Below are positions 51,471 through 64,000 of a stretch of 64,000 nucleotides of DNA, piece after piece. The DNA lies in assembly GCA_016946835.1 (NCBI GenBank), contig JACVTC010000009.1, positions 366,001 to 430,000 of the forward strand, in the 5' to 3' direction. Both the position numbers and the translations under genes were made by a program. A model generated the notes under the pieces. That model made no database searches. It was not told where the DNA came from and worked only from the letters and a program-made list of their open reading frames with translations. The stretch is from Neocallimastix lanati (nom. inval.) (lineage: Eukaryota > Neocallimastigomycota > Neocallimastigomycetes > Neocallimastigales > Neocallimastigaceae). How positions within the stretch are numbered: position 1 is the first letter of the stretch; each line of letters opens with the position of its first letter.

Positions 51471-51809
51471 AAATAAATTAGAATAAAATAAAATATGGTT
51501 ATATAAATTATATATTAATTATTAAAACATAGTAATTATTTTCATGATGAGATCTAAATTTAAAAAATAATGATATAAATATTTAATAATAATAAAAAAT
51601 TATATTTGATAAGATATTAAAATAATAAATGAATAAAAAAAAAATCTTTTTTCTTTTTATTTTATATTTAGTAAAATACATATGTATATTATCATCTATG
51701 TATCCCATACCAATTTATAAATATATAAATAAACTATAAACTATTTATTTAATTTTACTTAATAATTGAAAATAATTGAAAGTATTATAATTTTAATGTA
51801 TTGTATTTG

Positions 51810-51840
<31 letters not shown>

Positions 51841-52420
51841 TATGTATAAAATGCTATATTACAATAATAAATAGTTAATCATTATAGGCAACTTTTACAA
51901 TTTTAAATATTATAAATCTATAATATATAATAATAATTATATAAAAAAAATAATAATAAAAAAAACTAATTATAATATATTAATTTTTATTATTATAATA
52001 TAATTATTAATTATAAATATTGTAAATTAATTAAATAGAAAAAAAAGAAGTCAATGATACACATATATATATAAAGTGAATATCAATTATGTATAAAAAT
52101 GAATAAAACGCTATACTATTAAATATATATATTATATATTATATAATTTTTTAGTTAATTTTTTTTTTCTAATAAATCCATTATTTATTAAATTTTATAA
52201 TATATATTTTCTTATATATATAGATATTGTAAAAGTAATAATAATAATAATATATACATAAATATATATATACACATAAACTATCATAATAAATAACTAT
52301 TAACTTTTTTATTACATTAATTATTTATATATTATATATATATATAATTATAAAATTACATTATTGAACTTTTAATTTTAAGGTTTATTAAAAGAAATAA
52401 AAATGAATTGTGAGAATTTT

Positions 52421-52456
<36 letters not shown>

Positions 52457-52567
52457 TTTTTAATACTGTATTTTAATGTATCCACAATTTACAAAAAATA
52501 AGATTTAAAATATCAATTGAATAAGTTTATCTCATAAAAATAATAACTAATATAATAATAATTAAAA

Positions 52568-52600
<33 letters not shown>

Positions 52601-53187
52601 TTTTTTTTTTATAAACTTTATATATATATATTTTTTTTTTATTTTTTATTATTTATATATATATAATCGACTATAATTTTTATTTAATCTTAAAATTTTT
52701 TACATTTAAAAATATTTTTATAGATTCTCTTTTTTTTTTTTTTTTTTATTTTTTTTTTATATTTTTTTTCTTTTTTTATCATATTCTTCTATAATAATCG
52801 ATTTATTAATTTTTTAAAAGTTATTAAATTTATTGAAATTAATCGCTATAAAAGGTAATACTAACTATTTTTATTGAAAATAAAAAAAAAAAAAAAAATA
52901 TTAAAGTAATTGAAAAATTAATAAAATAGAATAATATATTTATATATAATAAATATAAAAAAATTTTTTTTTTTTTTGATATATATCGGGAATTTTTATT
53001 GAAAGTTTATCAGAAATAAAAGAAAAAAAAATAATAATAAATAATTATATTATCAATAAATCAATAATAATAATAATTTGTTCATAAAAATAATAGAATA
53101 ATAATTTAAACATAAACATTTAAAATTATTTTTTTTTTATTAAAACAAAAAAAAAAAAAATTAGGTATATAATATTTTATCAACACA

Positions 53188-53325
53188 ATGTCTTTTTTAT
53201 ATAAGCCATGGACTTCTGAGTATATGGTTCATATTTATATTTTTTTTTTTATTAAATATGTTTTCTGTATTATAAACAATTGTATTACTAATATATTACA
53301 TATATTATATTTCTTATATATATAT

Positions 53326-53369
<44 letters not shown>

Positions 53370-54840
53370 TCAATATACATGGAAATTAAGAAATCATTTT
53401 AAAAAACCACAAGATATCTTGGAAAAGCAATTGGAAGAATTAAAGCAATTGCAAGAAGCCAATAATAAAAAATTATCAATGTTAGAAGATGATTTAAAAT
53501 CCAAATTTATTCCTGATGAAGACGAATTGTATATTACTGAAAAAATATTTAAAAAAAATCCTAGTAATGAAGGTGATGAAAAGAAAGAAGAAATAACTGT
53601 TTCATCCAGAGATACAGATGATTTAGTTTTACCAAAACTTTCAGAGGATACTAATGTTACAAAAGCAGAAAATGTCAAAAATCCTCCATCAGTTAAATCA
53701 AACCGTTCCAGCGGATGTAGAACTCCAAATAATGGTGCAGTTAAAGAAAATAAACTTACCGTTGATGAACAAGTGGATGCCCTTATAAGTCACTTCAGAA
53801 GAGATGGTTATGGTAACAATCCATGGATAGGAAATAAACCCACTTCATTTGAATATGAAAGAATGAAGAAATTTCCACCATCAAAAGCTACTATAAAGGT
53901 AAGAAGTTTATATATATATATATATTATATATAAATAAATTATAATATAATAAAAAAATAGTTTTTTTTTTTTTATTTGGAAAGAAATAAAATTAAAGTA
54001 CCAAAAAAAAAAAATTATTAACAATATTAATATTTAAAATTTCCATATTATATATTTACTTTTCTTTCTCTCTTTATATATAAAAATATATATATTTATT
54101 TATTTATTTATTATATAAAAATTAAAATAATTAATAAAAAAAAAAAAAATCCTATCAATGACTCGAACATATTATAAAATTTTTTATATATCAATTAAAC
54201 ACCGTATTACTATTATTCTAATAAAATAAATTGATTATATATATATAATAAATATATATCAAAAATGACATTGATAATAATAATAAAAAAAAAAAAAAAA
54301 ATAAAAATAAATTAAAAATTTTGATTATAAATATACATATATTGATTCATATAATATCATAATAAACCACTATTGGATATTAATCGTATATATTTTTTGT
54401 AAAACATAAAGGATTATGATGAAAATTTGAAATTAAGACGTGCTAAAATGTATGATGAATACAGGAAGGAAATAGATTTAAGAAGATTAAAGCAACTCTT
54501 CCCATATGTTAATTTCGATGAATTGAATTACAATGCTCAAACTCAAACCTATGATGATGGTATTATCAGTGGAACTTTTCTCTCAGAATATGGAGATAAA
54601 TATGTAAATTGGAATCATCCACCTTATCCATATAATCGTCGTTTCGAAAGATGCGCTCAAAAGATTTCCAGAAACTATGACAATAATGTAGGAACATCTA
54701 CTACAGAAGATAAAAAGAATGACCATGTATCTTCAATTAATTCATTATCAAAGCAATTAGATCAAAAGTTAGCTGTAAAAGATGATGACTTAGATGTTTG
54801 TGATAAATGTAGTGGTTATTTCATTAAACCACAAAAATAG
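53188..54840 (+). CDS. Unrecognised coiled-coil protein with C-terminal Cys pair (329 aa)
   Basis: Exons 53188-53219, 53370-53898, 54412-54840; phases agree and total 330 codons with stop. I do not recognise the family. The start MSFLYKPWTS is followed by YTWKLRNHFKKP and a short coiled coil (about residues 22-55, LEKQLEELKQLQEANNKKL). Residues 56-135 are acidic, charged and Ser/Pro-rich. A better conserved-looking block follows: VDALISHFRRDGYGNNPWIG, FEYERMKKFPP, then a basic helix (LKLRRAKMYDEYRKEIDLRR), FPYVNFDEL and NWNHPPYPYNRRFERC. The last residues hold a CxxC pair (Cys317, Cys320). No signal peptide or membrane segment. The gene is divergent from IFT140. A structural or flagellar role is only a guess from the Tyr/Pro-rich blocks and the neighbour. 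The acceptor at 53370 is chosen over AG at 53367 because only it keeps the frame. Confidence 0.8.
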
Positions 54841-55329
54841 ATTTCTATCCCAAGCACCGTGGAAATTTTATTACTACAACTAAATACTTCAAATGGTATT
54901 AAAAGTTAGTAATCCTCCATAAAAAATAACATTCGAATTAAACATAATAATTTAAGAAAATAAATAAAAAAAAAAAAAACTATTTTTTTTATAATATTTA
55001 CAATAAATAATGGTTTTTTTTTTATTTTTCTTTAATCTATATAAATAGTCAAATCAATATAGATATATATAACTTTAATAGTGATCAATAATTATTTTAA
55101 TAAATCAAAAAAAAAAAAAAAAAAAAAAAAGTACTTATTATAAATTATTTTTTAAATAATTATTTTATAAAATAATATTTAAAAAAAAAAGTAATAAGTA
55201 TTATATATATATCAATAGAATAAAATTAGTAGTATTTTTGTTTTATTTTATTATTATTATAAAAATTTTATAATCTTTAAAATTTTAATAATTTTATAGT
55301 AATAAAAAAAATTAAAATAAAAAATATTA

Positions 55330-55369
<40 letters not shown>

Positions 55370-56158
55370 AATGGAAGAATTAATTTTGTTTTGTTCAATT
55401 ATAAATTGGTAACTATTTCTTTTAAGCTGTTTTGTTTTATTCTATTGAATAAAATAAGCAATTAAAGAATTACTTTAAAAATAAAATTCGGTATATTTCA
55501 TTTCATTACTGAAATAAAAATTCAATGATTATGATTTGATTTATATCATAAAAATTAATTGAATTAATTTAATATTTTATTGATTATATTAAAAGTTTTT
55601 AATCTTTAATATTTTTATTATGTTTTAAATAAGTTTTTTTTTTCTCTCTCTTTTAGAAAAGAAAATTAAAAAAATTAAAAAGTTTTACTGAACTATAATA
55701 TATCATGATGTATCAAAATGTATTATAATAATAAAAGGTATTAATATACATTTTAATAACCTATTAGCTATATATTGTACTGTATGTAATTTTTTTTTAA
55801 AAAAAAAAAATAGTTATATATATTTATAAAAAACAAAGATGAAGGTTAGTATTTATAAATAATAATTAATATTAATGTACTTATTAAAAAAAAATAGTAT
55901 TTTGAAAAAACTTTTTTTAAAAAAAAAAAAAATCTTAAATTTTAATATTAAAATTTTTATTTTTAATTTCCCTTATCTATGATATTAAAATTCATATGTT
56001 CATATAATTTATATAATTTTTTATCAAAAAAAAAAAAAAAAAAAAAAAAAATTTATAGTTTATAAATATTAGATAATATTTTAAATCAAACTTTTAAATA
56101 TCAAATGCAGATAAAAAAAAATTTTCAAATTTTTACTTTTTTTATAACAAATTGACTT

Positions 56159-56190
<32 letters not shown>

Positions 56191-57015
56191 TTTTTTATTA
56201 TAATTGAAAATAATAATTATTATTATAAATAATATGATAAACTATTTTCATTTTTTCATTTAAATTTGGTATTTCTTAACAAAATTATTATTATTATTAT
56301 TTTTTTATTATAAGGAAGTTAATAATAATTTTTAATTTTAAAGTTTTTCAAAGGAGATTATTAATAAATTCTAAAAAGAAACTTAATTTGGGATACAGTT
56401 GGTAAATATTAATTTCTGAATATTAATTTCAAAAAGTTTATTTATAACAAACTTTGATATTTAGAAATATAAGATGTAACTTGTTTTAGTGTATCTTTAT
56501 CCTAATCTTTATTTTATCTATATTTATTTAATAATAATTTTATATAATAATATTATATAGTATGTATAAAATTTTTATTTTTTTTTTTTTTCATAAACCT
56601 ATCACATATATTTTTCATTTTTTATTTATTAATCTTAAAATAAGGGACATTCAAAAAATTTAAAATTGGATAAAATATAATTAATTATTCATTATTGATT
56701 TTACTATAGATACTTTATTTATTTTTGCTAGTATTGTGATTTTGATGGTTTAAACTATAATATTAAAAATAATTAAATAAAAATCTTATATAGAAAAAGA
56801 AATTTTTTTTAAAACAATAAATAAATAAATAATTTAAAATAGCTGTATTATTTTAAATTAAACAATGTAAGATCATTATCATGTTTCTTAATACTATTTT
56901 GATTATAAAAGTTTTAATTTATTAATACAAAAGGTATAATGGAACCAGGTTCAATCCTAGTTGTTGGTAACATAGTGGTGGTTAGGGTTATAGTTAAGTA
57001 TTTCCTCTTGTATAT
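54841..57015. other. Gene-free A/T region, 3' flank of the coiled-coil gene
   Basis: A/T homopolymers and short palindromic AT tracts. Near 56938-56985 lies a less AT-biased patch (GGAACCAGGTTCAATCCTAG, then GGTAACATAGTGGTGG) that looks like scrambled tRNA promoter boxes but does not fold as a tRNA. No coding exon seen. Confidence 0.45.
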
Positions 57016-57391
57016 GGGAAAGTTGCATTTCGTCATGTGGCATATTGCTATAAATAAATGAATGAATAAATAAAAAAAATAGATATTTTTTTTTTTAATA
57101 TTTATTTAATAATCAATATTATTTTAATATTATTTTTACAAATATAATATATTGATTATAATTATAATAATATTTAATTATTAAGATATATTTTAATATT
57201 TCGTAAAATAGTAATAAAATAATTATTAATATTATTAATGTTACTATACCGTTTATATAATTATTTATTTTTTTATTTATTATTTATCAGTTAATTTTAT
57301 TTATTTATTTATTCATTTAATAATTTTCAATTAGCGAAATGCAACATTTTAATATGCCACGTGCTTTCAAAAAAATTGGCGAAATGCACCC
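57016..57391. mobile_element. MITE-like element with 8-base target duplication
   Basis: Flanked on both sides by TTGTATAT (57008-57015 and 57392-57399). The left end reads GGGAAAGTTGCATTTCGTCA followed by TGTGGCATATT. The right end, reverse complemented, reads GGGTGCATTTCGCCA, then CGTGGCATATT. So the termini are imperfect inverted repeats with the same order of blocks. The 376-base interior has no open frame. An 8-base duplication suggests a hAT-type transposase in trans; if one more base is counted on each side (CTTGTATAT) a 9-base, MULE-type duplication also fits. Confidence 0.7.
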
Positions 57392-57399
57392 TTGTATAT

Positions 57400-59395
57400 A
57401 TATATATATATTTTTATTTTAATATAATTTTTATATAAATATAATTTTTATGTAAATAGGCAAATAATTTATATTTCAGGTTCTCTAAAAGATTTTTTAT
57501 TCATTATTTTAATATTTTTTAATGAATTTATTATATCTTTTATAGTTGATATTTTACGAATATAATTTATATTATTTTCATATACTTTTTTATATTAAAT
57601 ATTTTAAATAGTTAATTAAAATAATAAGAATATTTTATTATATTAGTATAAAATGAATTAAATGTATAAAAATAGGTGCATTTCATTATAATTATTCAGG
57701 ACTTCTTGCCAGTTTTAATTTACTTTAATATTAACATAAAGTAAAAATATCTTAATCAATAAATAATAAAATTCCTCTCAAGAAGAAACAGAACCATTAG
57801 TTTATATCAAATGGTGGATATATCGAGGATTGAACCAGAAGCTTTTTGTAAGAAAAGCAAGAAATAACTTTTGTAATATTATATTTTTTTTATATTAATA
57901 TTTATTTGCGTAATAGTTAGGTATATATTTTTTATTTGTATATTTATATATTCTTTGTATTAATATTTTATATTAATGTTTCATAATTTAAAATTTTGTA
58001 TTTTATAAATTTTATTAAAAAATTTATAAATATAATTTCATTTATAACTAAATTTTTATGATATTTGCTTAAAAGGTGGAGCAACAACACTGAAAATGCG
58101 GTAAGACAGGCTAGCAGGGCCAATGCCTTTCTGAAGGAGAAGACCATAATTTCTTTCAGATAGTCAATTCAAACCCTAATCCGGAATAAGTGTTACATAG
58201 GTGAGGTTCGTTGCCTATGAACTTTTTTTTTTTTTTTTTTGAATTTATTCGTATATTTTATTTTCGAATATTTACTTTTTTTTATTTCACATTATTATTT
58301 AAAGTATTATTATGTTCTAATTGGACAAATAATATTTATTATTATTTTTTTTTTAAAATAAAAACTATTCATGTCATTAATAAACGAATAAATAAATCAA
58401 AATTAAATTCTGCAATAATTGAGGCTGTAAAAAAAAAAAACTGTTTAAAAAGTTGTAAATGTGCAGTTTGAAAAAAAAATATATATATATATTTATTTTT
58501 TTAATATAAAATTTTAAATATAAAATTATATAATTATTAAATGATTTTATATCTATGACAGGAATATTAAAATTTTATTTTTTATTTAAAAACTATTTTT
58601 TGTTATTATTTTTATTGTTATATATTATATATATATATTTATAATTATTAAATTTTATATTTCAATTTTTTTTTATGTAATTAATTTTTTATTATATATA
58701 TTATCATATTATCAAATAATAATATATATATATAAAAATTCAATGTATAATTCTATTCTTTTATTAATTCTTAATTTTTAATTATAATAAAAAGTAAATA
58801 GATAGAATAGAAATGTACATATTAATTCTTTAGTTATTTAGTTATTTAGTTATTTATGTAGTATAACATTTTTTATTTTTTTTTATTGTTTTATTTAATA
58901 ATATTATTACTAAGATATTTTTTATTATTTTATTATGTTAAGTAGTTAATTTGTGCTAATTTTAAAATTTTAACGTTTTTGGAGAAAATTAAACTTTAAT
59001 ACATTAAATTTGAAATCATGTATTATATAACCAATCATATTCAATTAAATATAAGAAACTGTAATACATTTTTTATTTTTTTTTTTAATTTAAACTGAAA
59101 TAAAAAAAAAAAAAATTTCAAATTTCAATTTTTTCTTTTTTCTTTTTTTTTTTTTTTTTCTTTTTATTAATATTTAAATATATTTATTTTGTTTTATTTT
59201 TTTTTTTTAATTTATAAGATTATAAAACAAAAAATTTAAAAGAAAATTTTATAGTTGTAGTGGTAGAACTGTGGTAAAAAAAAAATTAAAAATTTATTTT
59301 TAGATTTAATGAATGAAAAAATTTTTTATAGATTAGAAATAAAATTTAAAATTTAGTGTTGGATTAATTATTGAATAAAATTTTGTTATTAATAA
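57400..59395. other. Gene-free region containing a GC-rich island
   Basis: Mostly A/T. Exceptions are 57674-57720 (GGTGCATTTCATTATAATTA, resembling the end of the MITE at 57391) and 57780-57870 (with GAGGATTGAACCAGAAG), and the island at 58075-58225. Otherwise homopolymers and AT runs; no supported gene. Confidence 0.45.
58075..58225 (+). other. GC-rich island with a short open frame, possible element relic
   Basis: About 140 bases with close to half G+C. One plus-strand frame is open from about 58078 to TAG near 58164: WSNNTENAVRQASRANAF then LKEKTIISFR. Codon choice (GCG, AGC, GGC, GCC, CTG) is unlike the AT-ending codons of the window's genes. It follows TTAAAAG, a possible acceptor, and ends in a T18 run at 58223. 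Candidate relic of a transposon coding exon or an inserted repeat; family not recognised. Confidence 0.35.
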
Positions 59396-59928
59396 ATAAT
59401 AAATAATAAATAATAAAATAATTGAATAATAAATAATAATAATAAATATTAAATATTAAATAATAAATAATAAATAATAAATAATAAATAATAAATAATA
59501 AATAATAAATAATAAATAATAAATAATAAATAATTAATAATAAATAATAAATAATAAATTATTAAATATTAAATAATAAATAATAAATTTATAAATATAT
59601 AAATAATAAATAATAAATAATAAATAATAAATAATAAATAATAAATAATAAATAATTGAATAATAAATAATAAATAATAAATAATGAATAATAAATTTAT
59701 AAATATATAAATAATAAATAATAAATAATAAATAATAAATAATAAATAATAAATAATTGAATAATAAATAATAAATAATAAATAATGAATAATAAATAAT
59801 AAATAATAAATAATAAATAATAAATAATAAATAATAAATAATAAATAATAAATAATAAATAATAAATAATAAATAATAAATAAATAAATAAATAAATAAG
59901 TAAGTAAATAAATAAATAAATAAATGAA

Positions 59929-59964
<36 letters not shown>

Positions 59965-60990
59965 AAATAATAAATAATAAATAATAAATAATAAATAATA
60001 AATAATAAATAATAAATAATAAATAATAAATAATAAATAATAAATAATAAATAATAAATAATAAATAATAAATAATAAATAATAAATAATAAATAAATAA
60101 TAATAAATATAAATAATAAATAATAAATAATAAATAATAAATAATAAATAATAAATAATAAATAATAAATAATAAATAATAAATAATAAATAATAAATAA
60201 TAAATAAATAAATAAATAAATAAATAAGTAAGTAAATAAATAAATAAATGAATAAATAAATAAATAAATAAATAAATAATAAATAATAAATAATAAATAA
60301 TAAATAATAAATAATAAATAATAAATAATAAATAATAAATAATAAATAATAAATAATAAATAATAAATAATAAATAATAAATAATAAATAATAAATAATG
60401 AATAATTGAATAATAAATAATGAATAATAAATAATAAATAATGAATAATAAATAATGAATAATAAATAATAAATAATAAATAATAAATAATAAATAATAA
60501 ATAATAATAAATAAATAATAAATAATAAATAATAAAAAGAGTATTTATTAATAAATAATAAAAAGAGTATTTATTAATAAATAATAAATAATAAATAAAT
60601 AATAAATAATAAATAATAAATAATTGAATAATAAATAATAAATAATAAATAAAAAGAGTATTTATTAATAAATAATAAATAATAAATAATAACTAATAAA
60701 TAATAAATAATAAATAATTGAATAAATAATAAATAATAAATAATAAAATAATAAATAATAAATAAATAATAAATAAATAATAAATAATTAAATAATAATA
60801 AAAAGAGTATTTATTAATAAATAATAAATAATAAATAATAAAAAGAGTATTTATTAATAAATAATAAATAATAAATAATAAAAAAGAGTATTTATTAATA
60901 AATAATAAATAATAAATAAATAATAAATAAATAATAAATAATTAAATAATAATAAAGAGAGTATTTATTAATAAATAATAAATAATAGAT
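59396..60990. repeat. AATAAAT heptamer satellite array, inverse orientation
   Basis: About 1.6 kb of AATAAAT (reverse complement of the 15.2-16.4 kb unit), with AAAT tetramer stretches. The block AAGTAAGTAAATAAATAAAT near 59900 and 60228 gives a higher-order period of about 328 bases. From 60534 on, the spacer AAAAAGAGTATTTATTAATA recurs; it is the reverse complement of the spacer in the first array. So the two arrays are the same family in opposite orientation, about 44 kb apart. Confidence 0.9.
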
Positions 60991-62283
60991 AATAAATAAT
61001 ATATAATATAATGAATTAATAATAAATTTATAATAAATAATAATATATATATTTAATAATACTAGATTTCATAAATAATAGCAATTTATTAACCATTTAA
61101 TACTAATCAAAAACCAAAAAAGATAGCCAAAAAATAAATGTAAAATAAATATAAGGTAAATTAAAGGAAAAATTTTAATTTCTTTAAAGAATTATTTTTT
61201 AGTAGGATTAAAATATTTTTAGAATGATGAATATAAAAGTTTTCTCGTTAAAAAGAAGTTTTTTTTTTTTTTGTTTGGAATAATTAAAATCGAAATAAAA
61301 AAAAAATTAATAGACTTTTTAAAAATAAAAAAAAAAAAAAAAAATTAAATATTAAATAATAAAATTTATAATATTAAAATTAAATATTATAAAAATTAAA
61401 TATTAAATATTAAATATTAAATATTAATATTTGATTTTTTTTTCTTCTTTTATTATTTTATTTTTTTTTTTAAAAAAAATTTTATTTATTAGAGCATATT
61501 TATTATTAAACTGATTAAACATCAATATTAAATATTAGTAATAAATAATAAATAATAAATAATAAATAATAAATAAATAAATAATAAATAAATAAATAAA
61601 TTAATAAATTAATAAATTAATAAATTAATAAATAAATAAATAATAAATAAATAAATAAATAATGAATAATAAATACTATACAAGTAATTAATAATATTTA
61701 ATTTTTTATTTAGAGTAAACACTATATTGAGAGATGTATATTATAATATATATCAACAGTATATATTATTATTTATTGTAGTAATTTACACAATTTGAAG
61801 TGCAATCATTAAAATCATAAAAAATGCTATAAATTATGATTCTAAAATCATATTATTTTTTATTAATATTATTATCGAATAAAATTATTATTTATTTGAA
61901 TTAATTTGTAAAAAGAGAAATTTAAAAATAATCTTCAAATTTCATTATATACAAAATAAAATTACAATTTAGTATTTTTAATTATAGAATATTTTTTTTT
62001 AAAATTAATCGATATATTTAACTATCTTTTTTTTTTTTTATTTTTTTTTTTTTTTGTGAATAATTATTCTTTTTAAATATAAATATTATTTTTTTTTTAA
62101 AAAAAAAAACGTATTTTTCCTGAAAATAATATTAAAATTAGTTGATAATTGGAAATGTGCTTATTAATATAATATAAAAAGAAAATATTATACCAAAAGA
62201 TATCAAATATAAAATTAAGCATATATATATAAAAGGGAAAAATAAAAAATATAATAATTAAAATATTAACAATAAAGAAAAAA
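60991..62283. other. Upstream region of the PHD gene
   Basis: A/T homopolymers, AATAAAT/TAAATTAA repeats (61540-61675), and no exon-like segment. It should hold the promoter of the gene starting at 62284, but no element is defensible. Confidence 0.5.
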
Positions 62284-63926
62284 ATGTCGAAAAAAGCGGC
62301 AGATTATTCAAGTGATGAGTCAGATGAGGTATACATCAATAATTAATTATTTCATAAATATTTAATTATATAAATACTATATATATATGAAATTAATTGA
62401 AAGTATAATAGAGTTTATATATAAATATTATACTTATTAAAAAAAATTTTTTTATAAATTGTTTATAATTATTATTTATATTAAAACAACAGACTGTTTG
62501 TATTATATGTAATAATGGTTATTCAACAAAGAAAAATCAAATAGTATTATGTGATGGAAAAGGTATTTATTATTATTTGTTTTTATTTAAAATGATAATA
62601 TAAATTTATACTTTTAATAAATATATATGAATAGTTGAAAGATTTAATATATCAAAATTACTATCCAAATGTCTAAATGTATATAAAATAAAATAAAATA
62701 ATTAGGCTGTGATATTCCTGTACATCAAAGTAAGGAGAGATAATTTAATAAAATATTTAAAATTTTAATGTGTATCATATAAAACAAAGTAAAAAATAAT
62801 AAATAAAATATATATATATATATAATTAAATTAATTTTAACAATAATTATAGAATGTTATGGTATAAATGTTATTCCACCAGGAAAAGAATTATGGTTTT
62901 GTGATAGGTAATATTAATAGAAATAATTATTAATTCATAATATATTTTAAAGTACGTTATGTTAAAGCTTTATTAACAAAATTTTATTAATATCTTTAAA
63001 ATATTTTATTTAGATGTGCTGATCATGTTAAATTAAATAAAACTGTAATTATAGTTTTTAATATATTATTTGTTATAGAAAAATATCAAAATCATTTATA
63101 TTATATATATTATATTATATAAATTGGAAATAAATTTTTTTTTAAGTAATAAAAATATATTTTTATTAATCTATTATGTTAATATAATATTTTATATATA
63201 AATATAAATATAAATATATATATGTTTTATATTTTTTATCAAAATTTTTACATATATTGTTAAAAATAAAAAGAATATTGTGTGCTGTCCTAAAAAAGAT
63301 GGAGCAGTTCGTCGTACAAATAAACCAGGAGAATATATACATGTGGAATGTGCTACATGGAATCCAAATATTGATAAATATATTAAAGATAAAGGATATA
63401 ATATAGACAAATGCAAAAAAGAGGAAAATGTTTGTTGTATATGCAATTCAAACGAAGGATTTACAATTCGATGTTCGTCGAAGAATCCAACTCAATGCGA
63501 GAAGTAATTTAGTTTTAAAAATATATTATAATCAATAAAATTTTAAAAAAAAAAAAAAAAAAATAAAATAAAATAAAATAAAAAAAATAAAAATAAAAAT
63601 AATAAAATATAATAATATAATAATAATAATATACCTATAATATTAATTCAATATATCTATCTTATTATTATTATTATTATTATTTTATTTTACTTTATTT
63701 TATTTTATTTTATTTTTTAACTTCATTGATGAACAATAAAGTTTTATTCACGTTACTTGTGCGCTAAACTATGATTTTACCTCCAGTAATTTTTGGAAAC
63801 AAAAATTAACTTGTAAACAACATACGGAAAATAATAATAAACGATCGAAACGTAAAAAAAATCAGCAAAGTAATGAAATATTAGCAAAAGATAAAGAATC
63901 AAAATCAAATGAAAAAAATACAGAAT
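62284..63926 (+). CDS. PHD plus extended PHD (ePHD) finger protein, N-terminal part (3' partial)
   Basis: Exons 62284-62328, 62493-62562, 62706-62729, 62853-62907, 63014-63044, 63274-63503, 63742-63926; phases agree, 213 codons, and the last donor (GTAAGT at 63927) shows the gene continues beyond the window. After an acidic start (DYSSDESDE) comes a PHD finger: VCIICNNGY, VLCDGKGCDIPVHQKCYGI, ELWFCDRC. Directly behind it is an extended PHD: VCCPKKDGAVRR, HVECATWNP, VCCICNSNEGFTIRC, FIHVTCALNYDF, LTCKQH. The PHD-zinc knuckle-PHD arrangement is that of the AF10/AF17, BRPF and JADE families of histone-reading subunits. It predicts a nuclear chromatin role; which family cannot be told without the C-terminal part. 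Seven small exons in 1.6 kb, some of only 8 codons. The tail after the ePHD is Lys/Asn-rich. Confidence 0.88.
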
Positions 63927-64000
63927 GTAAGTTTTATGTTTAAAAAATAAATATTAATTTTATATTAAATTTTTTTTTATAAATCAAAAAAAAAAAATTT

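Larger units (their letters stand above)
48513..53187. other. Divergent intergenic region
   Basis: 4.7 kb between the start of IFT140 (minus) and the start of the unknown coiled-coil gene (plus), so it must hold both promoters. Contents: A/T homopolymers, a 40-base tandem repeat (49798-49919), a TTTATTGA/TTTATT repeat (50110-50190) and a foldback element (51257-51470). No coding exon was recognised and no promoter motif is defensible at this base composition. Confidence 0.5.

Noticed and set aside
56935-57000. tRNA-like promoter boxes (GGTTCAATCC, then GGTAACATAGTGG)
   Set aside because: The B-like box lies upstream of the A-like box and no cloverleaf can be drawn.
57820-57880. Possible tRNA-Val(TAC) on the minus strand
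   Set aside because: An anticodon-like stem (CTTTT/AAAAG with loop CTTACAA), a TTCAATC loop and an acceptor-like TATATCC are present, but there is no matching 5' acceptor strand or D arm and the variable region is too short.

Overview
This is a eukaryotic window: extremely A+T-rich, with many GT-AG introns, long A/T homopolymers and triplet repeats, and proteins with runs of Asn, Ser and Thr. It carries a cilium-specific gene (IFT140) together with Nup155, a FAM135 lipase, a TRAF-type RING protein and a PHD/ePHD chromatin reader. Extreme A+T content, many introns and a flagellum best fit a zoosporic fungus, most likely an anaerobic gut fungus (Neocallimastigomycota). That assignment is inference; no rRNA or taxon-specific marker is present.

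Layout. 163-6866 (+): most of a Nup155/Nup170 nucleoporin gene, whose 5' end lies outside the window. 8265-10731 (-): RING plus TRAF-zinc-finger protein, convergent with the nucleoporin. 11-24 kb: a gene desert with a degraded copia-type LTR element (11936-about 13820), a small GC-rich island (14159-14275), a heptamer satellite (15229-16414) and several minisatellites. 24349-31057 (+): FAM135-like serine-hydrolase gene, 8 exons, 1601 aa. 33180-about 35350: second copy of the same LTR element. 36955-48512 (-): IFT140, 31 exons, 1375 aa. 48.5-53.2 kb: divergent intergenic region with a foldback element. 53188-54840 (+): unrecognised 329-aa coiled-coil protein. 55-62 kb: desert with a MITE-like element (57016-57391), a GC-rich island (58075-58225) and a second array of the same heptamer satellite in the opposite orientation (59396-60990). 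62284 to the window end (+): PHD plus extended-PHD protein, cut off at the right edge.

The exon models were built by hand from GT/AG sites, reading frame and remembered family similarity. Within each complete model all exon phases agree and the total coding length is divisible by three, which supports them strongly. The genes do not form an operon or an obvious pathway.

The most interesting non-genic signal is the pair of LTR elements. Both are on the minus strand. Each has a primer-binding site next to the LTR that matches the anticodon-arm region of a tRNA-Lys(CTT), which suggests half-tRNA priming as in copia. Each has only a short internal region without an open reading frame, so they look like a non-autonomous or decayed family.
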